Source: Actinomyces johnsonii
GTDB lineage: Bacteria; Actinomycetota; Actinomycetes; Actinomycetales; Actinomycetaceae
Direction of reading: 5' to 3'
DNA length: 64,000 nt
Assembly: GCF_006546835.1 (NCBI RefSeq)
Contig: NZ_VICB01000003.1
Location: forward strand, 186,001-250,000
Part shown: positions 37,657 to 46,570 of the stretch, in pieces
Layout of the letters: each line of letters begins with the position of its first letter
How positions within the stretch are numbered: position 1 is the first letter of the stretch
Translations under genes and position numbers: made by a program
The notes under the pieces: model-generated
What the model saw: only the letters and a program-made list of their open reading frames with translations
Databases searched by the model: none
Told to the model about the DNA's origin: nothing

Positions 37657-38991
37657 GTGGCTCATCGCAATGCAAGGATGGGATCGCTTCGCGGATTGGA
37701 GTCGAAAGGCTTTGCACTGAAGCGCCGGCTGAATGCGATCCAAAGTGTGTTTCTACTGTCGTGCCTGGTGGTCCTGACGGTCGTTGTCGCCGCGTGGTGG
37801 GTTGTCATTAAGCCGAGAGGGAAGGGGGAGGCATATTTGTCATTAGTGGGTAGATTGAAATACTGGGGGTTTGGAGGCGAAAATGGTGAATTTCGTGGAC
37901 TCGTCATAGCGATTGTCTTGGCAGCTGTCCCAGTGGGTCTGACGATTGCCGGAATGACATGGAGTGCGCGAGCTCGACCAAAAAGTTCGGTACTTCATGG
38001 TGAGTGGCTCCAAGATGTTGTCGATACTGTGAACAGAGAGATGTCTGCATGGATTATTTTGTTTTTGAATGCATATATTTGCGGAGTTGCTGTCATGTTG
38101 TTCTGGATAGATGCCTTGCTTCGGAAGCAGGGTGTAATGAATATGCTATCGACGTTATTTTTAATGACGATCTACCTATTTTCGGCAAGTCTTCCGGCGT
38201 TAATGAAGATTGGAGACGGTACCGCCATTAGTTCTTATGCAAAGGATCTTCTGACACTTCGAAGGGTGGCAAAATGGAGATATTTTCACGGCGTCTCTCC
38301 GCGATACAATGTCCTCGATCGAAAGCTTCGGGTAAAGTGGGTTGAAGTGGGGGAGAAAGGCTGGTTCTGGTTGTCCTTTATTTTCGTTGTCTTTGTCTCG
38401 GGGATGCCTTGTGTGTCGCTTTGGTTATCGCTTAGCCTTCACTACACAATTCTTCCCGCGAGGTTTGAGTGGCTTTCGCTGATGTTTATTCTGTTTGGTG
38501 AAGCCTCATTGTGGTTCGCCATCGTGTCGGCTGTGTGCCAATCGGTGTGGTGGGTTAGAGTGCCTGGGTTAAAATTAGATCGAACCGAATGGCGGTTTAC
38601 GATATTATATGTCAGTATATTTTGTATAATCGGCATGCCTCTTCAGGTGTTTGGTTATTATATGATGATTCAAAATTGGTGGCTAGCCTCTTTGTCGACC
38701 ATTGGTGTTAACGTCATTCTAGAACTACTTGTATGGAGGACGCTGCGTGGACATCGGGAGTTTTCACTGTGGATCTTGGTTCTTCATGGCGTAACAGTTG
38801 CACAGCGTAAGTTATCTAAAAGAATGATTCGGCCGTTGAGGGAGGTGGATATTGAGAATTATTTTGCTGTCGCTGATCTGATTGTTCCTGAAGACTCGGT
38901 TTTGGATGGGAAAACCATAAAGCTGCGTGACTTTATCAACGAGATGATGACATTCGATGCACCTTGTGAAGCTGAGATTGCCAGTGAGTAA
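37657..38991 (+). CDS. A/T-rich multi-pass membrane protein
   Basis: A 444-residue protein with about eight hydrophobic segments, for example SVFLLSCLVVLTVVVAAWWV near residue 30 and several Trp/Phe-rich helices after residue 240. Base composition and codon use (many TTA, ATA and AAA codons) are unlike every other gene here, which points to acquisition by transfer. The start is GTG at 37657 after a strong ribosome site. It lies between the decayed gene and its sibling, in the opposite direction to both. I recognise no family; loops are charged and the last 90 residues look soluble. Confidence 0.75.
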   Translation: MAHRNARMGSLRGLESKGFALKRRLNAIQSVFLLSCLVVLTVVVAAWWVVIKPRGKGEAYLSLVGRLKYWGFGGENGEFRGLVIAIVLAAVPVGLTIAGMTWSARARPKSSVLHGEWLQDVVDTVNREMSAWIILFLNAYICGVAVMLFWIDALLRKQGVMNMLSTLFLMTIYLFSASLPALMKIGDGTAISSYAKDLLTLRRVAKWRYFHGVSPRYNVLDRKLRVKWVEVGEKGWFWLSFIFVVFVSGMPCVSLWLSLSLHYTILPARFEWLSLMFILFGEASLWFAIVSAVCQSVWWVRVPGLKLDRTEWRFTILYVSIFCIIGMPLQVFGYYMMIQNWWLASLSTIGVNVILELLVWRTLRGHREFSLWILVLHGVTVAQRKLSKRMIRPLREVDIENYFAVADLIVPEDSVLDGKTIKLRDFINEMMTFDAPCEAEIASE

Positions 38992-38992
38992 G

Positions 38993-39433
38993 CTATGTGG
39001 AGGTCAGTGCCATTCTGACGGTCTTCGACTCCCATGGCATGGGGTGTAACAACTCACCGCGTGTTGGGCAGCTGCGGTTGGGTCTTTCCGGGTCAGGCTT
39101 CCTGGAGTCGTGGGGCGGGCAAGGGACTGGGGGCACATTTCCACGGGTCGCAGTGAGAGCATCCCGTACCAGGGTGGAGAGCCGGTAGCCCAGAGCGCGC
39201 AGGGTGGTCAGGGCGGTTTCGATGCCCGGATCGGCGCTCGGCGGTGGAGCGGTGGGCTCGCCTTGCGGAGGGGCGGAGTGCGACGGCGCCGGCCCGCCGG
39301 CGGTCGACGGGAGATAGACGGCCCCGAGTCGGCGGATCGTCACCGCGTTGATCTCCGTGTTGGGAACAACGCCGGCCGCCGTGCCGTCTCCTGTATCGAC
39401 CGCCGTCGTCCCAGGGGCCTGGTCGACTCCCAT
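38993..39433 (-). CDS. Unknown small protein, sibling of the decayed gene
   Basis: A 146-residue protein beginning MGVDQAPGTTAVDTGDG, with a Pro/Ser-rich middle and a short helix around residue 85 (TTLRALGYRLSTLVRDAL). The ATG at 39433 follows AGGAGG by five bases; this start is confirmed by alignment with the site at 37321, where the same context is kept but the ATG is lost. Its C-terminus differs from the longer frame of the decayed copy, so this copy may itself be shortened. It ends one base from the stop of the A/T-rich gene. Function unknown. Confidence 0.6.
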   Translation of the reverse strand: MGVDQAPGTTAVDTGDGTAAGVVPNTEINAVTIRRLGAVYLPSTAGGPAPSHSAPPQGEPTAPPPSADPGIETALTTLRALGYRLSTLVRDALTATRGNVPPVPCPPHDSRKPDPERPNRSCPTRGELLHPMPWESKTVRMALTST

Positions 39434-39537
39434 CGGGGCCTCCTGACGCATCGCCCTCCAGGGACTTCGCACCCCGGAACCGGCTTGAGTCTACCGGAGC
39501 ATCGCTCCGCGCACTGGGGTCGGAAGGCACGGGTGAC

Positions 39538-40866
39538 TCAGTTGCGTCCGTATGAGTCCTCCAGCAGTGTCTGGAAGGAGTCGATTTCCACCTCAACCAT
39601 GCTGAATCCGCTGGTCACCTTGACTCCGTGGTCCCCGATCTGGAACAGGCGCATGAGGAACCCGTCGTTAGTAGTGCGTATTCCGTAGGGGAACCCATAG
39701 CGCTGCTCCAGGGCCTGGGCGACTCGCCAGGTGTAGTCGGCCACGTGGCGGTCATCGAATCTTCTCGACTTCCCTTTGGGTTCGGTCACCACCTCGATAC
39801 TCCAGATGCGCGTGAAGAGCGAACGTTCCGCGAGCCAGCCGTCTCCGCGCAGAATGGGGCAACACGCCCGGATGCTCGGGTGGCCGCCGAGCCGTTTGAG
39901 GACGCTCTTGATGGCGGCGCCGTCGAGGACCTGCTCGACGACGGAGAGGATCTGGGGGATGGACAGGCCGATCCGCATCGGTACGACCTGCCAGTCCACC
40001 GCAGGTCGAGTGAGACCGTTGGGTGCGGGGGTGGAGGCGGCAAGCCTGCGAAGCTCATCCATCGTCATCGCAGGCCCGGGCTCATTGCCTCCCCGATCCT
40101 TGAGAAGGAACTCGATCTCATCCTTTTCTATGTCGTCCTCGTCTCCGCTGGGGCTGGCGGCGATGACGCCGTCGTCCCCGAAACCCTCGGAACCGGCGAA
40201 GCGAATATCACTGAGGGGACGCCCACCGGCCAGGCCGGCGACGACGTCGCGCATACTGATCTGGCTTCGTTCGCTGCCGAGGAGATTGCGGGGGATGAGG
40301 ACCTCCTCCCCGGTGGCCTCGACGGTGACGATGAGGCCATCGACCGTCCCTGTGAAGGAGACGAGCCCCAAGCCCGCGGCGCCCATGTCCCAGCGGAGAG
40401 TGAAGGGGCGGCGCCACTGCGGCGGCATGAGAGCCAGGTTGTCGGGAAGTCCGCCGAGAGTCTTGGCCGTGGTCTCCTCGAACATCTCCCAGTTGATGAT
40501 GTCGGCCTCTCCGGGGCCCCAGTCATTGAACGGGGTCCTTCCAAGTTCCACCGTCCATAAGTACGGATAGTCCTCGGCCTCGCCCCACTTGAAATCCCGA
40601 TACTCGTCGATATCAATGGGGTAGTCGGGGTTGAAGGAGTTCACGCGCAAGGACAATTCGCCGGTCCGGGAATTGTAGTCCGGTTCGATCTCAACGACCC
40701 GCTCCCCGACCCGCCAGCGGAAGAAGAGGTCCGGGCCGTAGACGGCGAAGGATTCGGTTCCCAGGATGTCGGCGGCGTCGAGCAGGAAGCGGTGCACGTC
40801 CGCCTCAGTCAGGGTGGCGCCCAGGAGCGAGGCCACGCGGTCGGCCACCTCCACCTCGGGGTTCAC
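39538..40866 (-). CDS. Unknown protein, tandem paralogue 3
   Basis: A soluble, acidic 442-residue protein without signal or membrane segment. The N-terminal part (LTEADVHRFLLDAADILGTE, FAVYGPDLFFRW), the central part (LRWDMGAAGLGLVSFTGT, EVLIPRNLLGSE) and the C-terminal part (GLSIPQILSVVEQV, ALEQRYGFPYGI) recur in both upstream genes. The GTG at 40866 lies nine bases after the previous stop, so it is co-transcribed. Family not recognised with confidence; tandem arrays of one divergent soluble protein are seen in immunity-type and accessory loci, which is only an inference. Confidence 0.75.
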   Translation of the reverse strand: MNPEVEVADRVASLLGATLTEADVHRFLLDAADILGTESFAVYGPDLFFRWRVGERVVEIEPDYNSRTGELSLRVNSFNPDYPIDIDEYRDFKWGEAEDYPYLWTVELGRTPFNDWGPGEADIINWEMFEETTAKTLGGLPDNLALMPPQWRRPFTLRWDMGAAGLGLVSFTGTVDGLIVTVEATGEEVLIPRNLLGSERSQISMRDVVAGLAGGRPLSDIRFAGSEGFGDDGVIAASPSGDEDDIEKDEIEFLLKDRGGNEPGPAMTMDELRRLAASTPAPNGLTRPAVDWQVVPMRIGLSIPQILSVVEQVLDGAAIKSVLKRLGGHPSIRACCPILRGDGWLAERSLFTRIWSIEVVTEPKGKSRRFDDRHVADYTWRVAQALEQRYGFPYGIRTTNDGFLMRLFQIGDHGVKVTSGFSMVEVEIDSFQTLLEDSYGRN

Positions 40867-40875
40867 GGGATTGCC

Positions 40876-42198
40876 TCACCAATCGTTCGAGGCGAGTGAC
40901 TCAAAGGTGTCGATCTCGACCATCACCGCACTGAGCCCGCCCCTCACGGTGACCCCGTGGTCCCCGACCTGGAACAGTCGGGAGAGGTAACCGTTGTTGT
41001 CAGTGTGCGTTCCGTACGGAGAGCTGTAGCGCTGTTCAAGGGCCTGGGCGATTCGCCAGGCGTAATCCGCGACCTGGCGTTTATCAAAGCACTGAGACTT
41101 GTCCTCTGGGCGCATGGCCACGTCGATCATCCAGCCATCACCGGTATGCGAACGTCTCGCGAGCCAGTCATCTCCTCTCAGAACCGGCTCACCCCACCGC
41201 ACCCTCGGCTGCCCGCCGAGGCGCCTGAAGGTGGCATGGCCATCGGCGCCGGTGACGATCTGACCGACGACGTGGAGAACCTCGGGAATGGACAGGCCGA
41301 TCCGTATCGGCAGGATCTCTTGGTCCATCCCGGGCCCAGCGGGTTCGACGGCTGGGGCTATGGTGACAAGCCGACGGAGGTCATCCATCGTCATGTCCGG
41401 CCGGGGTGAGTCCTCGCCACGATCCTGGGGGAGGGACTCGACGTCGTTGCTGTCCCAACCGGGCTCGTCGCCACCAGGTGAGGTGACACAGACACTGTCG
41501 AAGCCCTCGGAGCCGGCGAAGCGGATGTCCGCCAGGGGCAGACCTCCGGCGAGGCCGGGGACAACGTCGCGCATACTGATCTGGCTTCGCTCGCTGCCGA
41601 GGAGATTGCGGGGGATGAGGACCTCCTCCCCGGTGGCCTCGACGGTGACCGTGAGTCCCTCGGCCGTGCCGGTGAAGGAGACGAGCCCCAGGCCCGCGGC
41701 GCCCATGTCCCAGCGGAGGGTGAGGGGATGGCGCCACTGCGGCGGCATGAGGGCCAGGTTGTCGGGCAGAGTACGGAGAATGACCGCCATGGTCTGGTCG
41801 AACATGTCCCAGGTGTCGATGACGGACTCGCTGGGACCCCACTCGCCCCACGGAAGTCTCCCGAGCCCGACCGTCCATAGGTAGGGATACTCGTCGAGTC
41901 CACCATACTCAAAGGTCAGATACTCATCCTCGTAGACCGGGGAGCGACGGTCGAAGGACCGCACCTGCAAGGAGTACTCGCCAGTCCGAGAGTCGTAGTC
42001 CGGTTTGATCTCGACGACCCGTTCCCCGAGCCGCCAGCGGAAGAAGAGGTCCGGGCCGTAGACGGCGAAGGATTCGGTTCCCAGGGTGTCGGCGGCGTCG
42101 AGCAGGAAGCGGTGCACGTCCGCCTCGGTCAGGGTGGCGCCCATCAAGGCGGCCACGCGATCGGCCATCTCCACCTCAGGGTTCGCGGTGCTGTTCAC
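40876..42198 (-). CDS. Unknown protein, tandem paralogue 2
   Basis: A 440-residue copy of the same protein. Its central block is almost identical at DNA level to that of paralogue 3 (41550-41770 against 40220-40440), while the segments between blocks differ. The block encoding the N-terminal 45 residues (42040-42190) is also nearly identical in all three. Start GTG 42198 after GGAGGAGAGAC. It has its own copy of the upstream region (42200-42290), shared with paralogue 1. Confidence 0.75.
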   Translation of the reverse strand: MNSTANPEVEMADRVAALMGATLTEADVHRFLLDAADTLGTESFAVYGPDLFFRWRLGERVVEIKPDYDSRTGEYSLQVRSFDRRSPVYEDEYLTFEYGGLDEYPYLWTVGLGRLPWGEWGPSESVIDTWDMFDQTMAVILRTLPDNLALMPPQWRHPLTLRWDMGAAGLGLVSFTGTAEGLTVTVEATGEEVLIPRNLLGSERSQISMRDVVPGLAGGLPLADIRFAGSEGFDSVCVTSPGGDEPGWDSNDVESLPQDRGEDSPRPDMTMDDLRRLVTIAPAVEPAGPGMDQEILPIRIGLSIPEVLHVVGQIVTGADGHATFRRLGGQPRVRWGEPVLRGDDWLARRSHTGDGWMIDVAMRPEDKSQCFDKRQVADYAWRIAQALEQRYSSPYGTHTDNNGYLSRLFQVGDHGVTVRGGLSAVMVEIDTFESLASNDW

Positions 42199-42238
42199 GT
42201 CTCTCCTCCGTCTGCTGCTTCGCCGAACGGCTCACCCC

Positions 42239-42269
42239 ACCATAGAGCGCCATCACGCGCATTCGTCAG
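42239..42269 (-). promoter_or_regulatory. Putative promoter of paralogue 2
   Basis: CTGACG and TATGGT are 19 bases apart on the minus strand, in the same positions as in the upstream region of paralogue 1. The conservation is partly due to duplication. Confidence 0.35.
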
Positions 42270-42329
42270 GGTCGCTCTCCCCATGGGGTGTCCGCTGGAT
42301 AGGCATGGGGTATCGGTTCCGCTTCATCA

Positions 42330-43691
42330 TCACCAGAATTCGGCAAGCTTGTCGAAGGAGCCGGTCTCGACCGTCACGGCGGGGAAACTGGTGCCCACCT
42401 CGATGCCATGGTTTCCAACCCGGAACAAGCGGGAAAAGCAGCCGTCGTTGTCGGTGAGCATTCCGTACGGAGAGCCGTAGCGCTGTTCCAGGGCCTGGGC
42501 GATTCGCCAGGCGTAGTCGGCCAGATGGTGCTCATCGAAGCACAACAGTTTCCCCTCATCCCCCTCCGGCCTGGTAATCACCTCGATCTCCCAGCTGACA
42601 CCCTTCGAGGACGGTTCCGCGAGCCAACCGTTTCCTCTCAGAGCTGTCTTACCCCACCGTGATTCTGGCTGTCCGCCAAGCCGCGTCAGAACATCCTCCA
42701 TAGGGGCACCCGTGATGACCTGCTCGACGACGGAGAGGATCTGGGGGATGGACAGGCCGATCTTCATCGGCACAGTCGTCCAGTGCGGCTGAGACTGCTC
42801 GGGGTCTTCATCGGTGGCGTCCGCCGAGGCGGATGTGGCGGCGGGGGTGGCGGCCAGCTGCCGGAGGTCCTCCATGGTCATCGCTGGTCGGGAGTCGTTC
42901 TCCTTGTGCTCCTGGATGAGGGACTCGACGACGTCCTTGTCCCAACCGGACTCGTTCCCGTTGGGGGTAGCGACATAAAGCTCTTGATGATTAGCGTCGC
43001 CGAAGCCCTCGGAGCCCGCGAAGCGGATGTCCGCCAGGGGCAGACCTCCGGCGAGGCCGGCGACGACGTCGCCCATCTTCACCTGATTTCCCAGAAGCGC
43101 GCGGGGGATGAGGACCTGCTCCCCGGTGGACTCGACGGTGACCGTGAGGCCCTCGGCCGTGCCGGTGAAGGAGACGAGTCCCAGGCCCGTGGCGCCCATG
43201 TCCCAGCGGAGGGTGAGGGGGCGGCGCCACTGCGGCGGTATGAGTGCCAGGTTGTCGGGCAGGGCGTGGAGGATGACTGCGATGGTCTGGTCGAACATCT
43301 CCCAGGTGACCGCGTAATGAGTGCCGGGTCCAAAGGCGTTGAACCCGGTCCTTCCGAGCTCCGCTGTCCACACATAGGGGAACTCGCAGAGCTCGCAGTT
43401 CTCGAAAGTCAGATACTCGTCGATATCAATGGCCCGTTCGCGGTCGAAAGACTTGACGTACAGCGAGTGGCCTTTATCCGAGGACGAGGGACCCGACGTG
43501 ATCTCGACATAACGGTCTCCGCGTGCCCAGCGGAAGAAAAGCTCCGGGCCGTAGACGGCGAAGGATTCAGTTCCCAGGATGTCGGCGGCGTCGAGCAGGA
43601 ACCGGTGCACGTCCGCCTCAGTCAGGGCGGCGCCCATCAAGGCGGCCACGCGATCGGCCAGCTCCGCCTCAGGGTTCCTGGTGCTGTTCAC
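42330..43691 (-). CDS. Unknown protein, tandem paralogue 1
   Basis: A 453-residue copy, the first in the direction of transcription. It keeps LTEADVHRFLLDAADILGTE, RWDMGATGLGLVSFTGTAEG and IPQILSVVEQV, but the block at 43080 lost four residues relative to the others (LLGNQV against LLGSERSQI). The start is GTG 43691 after the same GGAGGAGAGAC. Divergent from purD, whose promoter is about 200 bases away. Confidence 0.75.
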   Translation of the reverse strand: MNSTRNPEAELADRVAALMGAALTEADVHRFLLDAADILGTESFAVYGPELFFRWARGDRYVEITSGPSSSDKGHSLYVKSFDRERAIDIDEYLTFENCELCEFPYVWTAELGRTGFNAFGPGTHYAVTWEMFDQTIAVILHALPDNLALIPPQWRRPLTLRWDMGATGLGLVSFTGTAEGLTVTVESTGEQVLIPRALLGNQVKMGDVVAGLAGGLPLADIRFAGSEGFGDANHQELYVATPNGNESGWDKDVVESLIQEHKENDSRPAMTMEDLRQLAATPAATSASADATDEDPEQSQPHWTTVPMKIGLSIPQILSVVEQVITGAPMEDVLTRLGGQPESRWGKTALRGNGWLAEPSSKGVSWEIEVITRPEGDEGKLLCFDEHHLADYAWRIAQALEQRYGSPYGMLTDNDGCFSRLFRVGNHGIEVGTSFPAVTVETGSFDKLAEFW

Positions 43692-43731
43692 GTCTCTCCT
43701 CCGTCAGTTGCCTTGCCGACCGGCTCACCCC

Positions 43732-43762
43732 AGCATAGGGCGCCATATCGCGGATTCGTCAG
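43732..43762 (-). promoter_or_regulatory. Putative promoter of paralogue 1
   Basis: CTGACG and TATGCT, 19 bases apart. A 24-base stretch beginning at the -35 (43757-43780) is identical to 42264-42287. Confidence 0.35.
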
Positions 43763-43891
43763 GGTCGCTCTCCCCATGGGAAGCACCTGCCGCCGAGCCC
43801 CGTGCAGCGGCTGGAGGATTCGGCCGGTCATATATGCCCCGCCGGACGCACAGCCCACGCAGTTCCGGGCGTGGTTATGGCCTTCATCATC

Positions 43892-43897
43892 TAGGCT
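43892..43897 (+). promoter_or_regulatory. -10 element for purD
   Basis: TAGGCT, GAGGCC, then GTG at 43904; the mRNA is probably leaderless. Confidence 0.55.
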
Positions 43898-43903
43898 GAG
43901 GCC

Positions 43904-45184
43904 GTGAAGATTCTGCTCCTCGGCTCCGGCGCGCGTGAGCACGCCCTGGCCCGTGCCCTCGCCCGTGACCCGCAGACCACCGAGCTCGTCGTCGCCCCCG
44001 GCAACCCCGGGACGGCGGCCATCGCCACGAACCTCAACATCGACCCCTGCGTGCCCGACGAGGTCGTCGCCCTCGCTACGCAGATGAGGGCTGACCTCGT
44101 CGTCGTCGGTCCCGAGGCACCGCTGGTGGCGGGTGTTGCCGATGCTGTGCGCGACGCCGGGATCCCCTGCTTCGGCCCCAGCGCCGAGGCCGCCCGCCTG
44201 GAGGGTTCGAAGGCCTTCGCCAAGGAAGTTATGGCCGCCGCCGGCGTCCCCACCGCCGAGGCCGCCGTGTGTACCACCGAGGCCGAGCTGAACGCCGCCC
44301 TGGACCGCTTCGGCAGCCCCTACGTCGTCAAGGAGGACGGCCTGGCCGCCGGCAAGGGTGTCGTCGTCACCGACGAGCGCCCCGTCGCCCTGGCCCACGG
44401 CCGCGCCTGCCTGAGTCGCGGCGGCGGCCGCGTCGTCGTCGAGGATTACCTCGACGGCCCCGAGGCCTCCCTGTTCTGCGTGTGCGACGGCGCCACCGTC
44501 CGCCCCCTGGCGCCCGCTCAGGACTTCAAGCGGCTCCTCAACGACGATGCCGGCCCCAACACCGGCGGTATGGGCGCCTACTCGCCCCTACCCTGGGCGC
44601 CGGCCGACCTGACCGAGCAGGTGGTGCGCGAAGTCGCCCAGCCCGTCGTCGACGAGATGGCCCGTCGCGGCGCCGGCTTCATCGGCCTGCTCTACTGCGG
44701 CCTGGCCCTGACCAGCCGTGGACTGCGCGTCGTGGAGTTCAACGTCCGCTTCGGCGATCCGGAGACCCAGGCCGTCCTGGCCCGCTTGACCTCCTCCCTG
44801 CCCGAACTGCTCCACGCCGCCGCCACCGGCGCCCTGGCCGAGGCTCCCGAGCCGGTCTGGTCCGAGCGGTGCGCCGTCGACGTCGTCATCGCTGCCCCCG
44901 GCTATCCCGGAACCGTGACGACCGGTGGTGCCGTCACCGGGATCGAGGCCGCCGAGGAGCTCGACGACGTCCACGTCCTGCACGCCGGCACCGGAACCAC
45001 CGAACGGGGTGAGCTGGTAGCCACCGGCGGGCGCGTCCTGTCCGTCGTTGCCATGGGGGCCACCGTGGAGGACGCGCGAGCGCGCGCCTACGAAGCCGTC
45101 AAACGCATCGGCCTCGAGGGCGCCCAGTACCGCACCGATATCGCCCAAGCGGTCGGCGCCGGAGGCGCCGACGGTACCGAGTAG
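43904..45184 (+). CDS. purD: Phosphoribosylamine-glycine ligase
   Basis: The 426-residue protein starts KILLLGSGAREHALA and shows the ATP-grasp features of PurD: VVKEDGLAAGKGVVV, the signature NTGGMGAYSPLP, and the metal-binding FNVRFGDPETQAV near residue 283. It makes GAR from phosphoribosylamine, glycine and ATP, the second step of purine synthesis. The GTG at 43904 fits the family start exactly. It heads the purine gene group here. Confidence 0.96.
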   Translation: MKILLLGSGAREHALARALARDPQTTELVVAPGNPGTAAIATNLNIDPCVPDEVVALATQMRADLVVVGPEAPLVAGVADAVRDAGIPCFGPSAEAARLEGSKAFAKEVMAAAGVPTAEAAVCTTEAELNAALDRFGSPYVVKEDGLAAGKGVVVTDERPVALAHGRACLSRGGGRVVVEDYLDGPEASLFCVCDGATVRPLAPAQDFKRLLNDDAGPNTGGMGAYSPLPWAPADLTEQVVREVAQPVVDEMARRGAGFIGLLYCGLALTSRGLRVVEFNVRFGDPETQAVLARLTSSLPELLHAAATGALAEAPEPVWSERCAVDVVIAAPGYPGTVTTGGAVTGIEAAEELDDVHVLHAGTGTTERGELVATGGRVLSVVAMGATVEDARARAYEAVKRIGLEGAQYRTDIAQAVGAGGADGTE

Positions 45185-45198
45185 GCCTTTCACATCGC

Positions 45199-45267
45199 CG
45201 CGACCGTATGGTGTGGCTCGCTTTCTGCTCCGAAACCGCAGTTTCCGGGCCGGAAGATACGGTCACG
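45199..45267. repeat. Palindromic element
   Basis: The outer arms CGCGACCGTAT (45199-45209) and 45257-45267 are complementary at 10 of 11 positions. A small inner hairpin is formed by GAAAC (45232-45236) and GTTTC (45241-45245). It could act as a terminator or be a small mobile palindrome. Confidence 0.55.
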
Positions 45268-45607
45268 AGGGCGGAGTGCGCCTAATCACCCGCACTTCTT
45301 CCGAGATCAAGCGCACACCCGCTGCTCTTTCCTGAGACCGACCCGCAGCGCTTCGGGTGGCTGCGCGGGGCGCGCGCTGGCGTCGGCGTTGTGCCACGTC
45401 AGCGTCCCGCCCGCCTGCGCGAGAACCGGCTCCCATCCGAATCGTTCCCTTCCCACAGGTCGGATTTGCTCCGGCCTCCATCCGGGCCCTCTCCTCCTAC
45501 GACCCGGATGAATTGGCGTGATGACGCGGTACGCGAAGAGGTCGGAAGTGGCGACTCACGCAGACGACGCCGCCACTCGGAACCGGACACGCAGCGCCCG
45601 CCGATGG

Positions 45608-45613
45608 CAGGAT
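45608..45613 (+). promoter_or_regulatory. Possible -10 element for purC
   Basis: CAGGAT six bases before ATG 45620; the first base departs from the consensus. Confidence 0.3.
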
Positions 45614-45619
45614 GGGGGC

Positions 45620-46570
45620 ATGACTCAGTCCGCGAGCTCCGCCTCCGTCAGCCTCGGGGCCTCAGCATCCGCCTCACAGACTCCCACCATTCCAGGCTGG
45701 GAGCACCGCTCCAGCGGCAAGGTCCGGGATGTCTACGCCCCTGTCGCCGAGGGCCCCTGGAGCGGGCAGGACGTGCTCCTGGTGGTCGCCTCGGACCGCA
45801 TCAGCGCCTACGACCACATCCTCGCCACCCCGATCCCGGACAAGGGCAGGGTCCTCACCGCCCTGAGCGCCTGGTGGTTCGAGCAGCTCGCCGACGTCGT
45901 CACGAACCACCTCGTTTCCCTCGACGTCCCCGCCGAGGTGGCCGGACGGGCCATGATCTGCCGGCGCCTGGAGATGTTCCCGGTGGAATGCGTGGCCCGC
46001 GGGTACCTCACCGGCTCCGGCCTGACCGAGTACCAGGCGAACCGCTCCGTGTGCGGCGTGCCCCTGCCCGATGGCCTGACCGAGGCGTCCCGCCTGCCAG
46101 AGCCGATCTTCACCCCCGCCGCCAAGGCCGGGCTCGGCGAGCACGATGAGAACGTCACCTTCGAGCACGTCACCCGGATGGTGGGGGAGAAGGCCGCCAC
46201 CGCCCTGCGCGAGACGACTCTGGCCCTCTACACCCGGGCGGCCGAGATCGCCCGCGAGCGCGGCATCATCCTGGCCGACACCAAGTTCGAGCTCGGCACC
46301 GGCCCGGACGGCGATCTGGTGCTGGGCGACGAGGTCCTCACCCCCGACTCCTCCCGATTCTGGCCGGCCGACGCCTGGACGCCCGGCCGGGTCACCCCCT
46401 CCTTCGACAAGCAGTACGTGCGCGACTGGCTCACCTCGCCTGCCTCCGGCTGGGACCGCGACGGCGACCAGGCGCCCCCGGTACTGCCCGACGACGTCGT
46501 CGAGCGGACCCGGGCACGCTACCTCGAGGCCTACGAACGATTGACCGGTCGCCCCCTGGAGCTGTCATGA
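45620..46570 (+). CDS. purC: SAICAR synthetase
   Basis: The 316-residue protein has the PurC features [11 protein letters not shown], the ATP-binding [28 protein letters not shown], and the C-terminal [10 protein letters not shown] and [11 protein letters not shown]. It couples CAIR with aspartate. The ATG at 45620 is chosen; a 20-residue Ser/Ala-rich lead follows. The form is the longer actinobacterial/fungal type. Its stop overlaps the next gene start (ATGA). Confidence 0.95.
   Translation: MTQSASSASVSLGASASASQTPTIPGWEHRSSGKVRDVYAPVAEGPWSGQDVLLVVASDRISAYDHILATPIPDKGRVLTALSAWWFEQLADVVTNHLVSLDVPAEVAGRAMICRRLEMFPVECVARGYLTGSGLTEYQANRSVCGVPLPDGLTEASRLPEPIFTPAAKAGLGEHDENVTFEHVTRMVGEKAATALRETTLALYTRAAEIARERGIILADTKFELGTGPDGDLVLGDEVLTPDSSRFWPADAWTPGRVTPSFDKQYVRDWLTSPASGWDRDGDQAPPVLPDDVVERTRARYLEAYERLTGRPLELS

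Larger units (their letters stand above)
45185..45619 (+). other. Intergenic region between purD and purC
   Basis: A 435-base gap with no convincing gene. The first part holds the palindromic element at 45199-45267; the rest is G/C-rich and unstructured to the eye. The in-frame extension of purC to 45518 has poor composition and is not accepted. Confidence 0.5.

Noticed and set aside
39110-39688. Plus-strand 192-codon frame
   Set aside because: Antisense to the 38993-39433 gene and the end of paralogue 3; Arg/Gly-rich.
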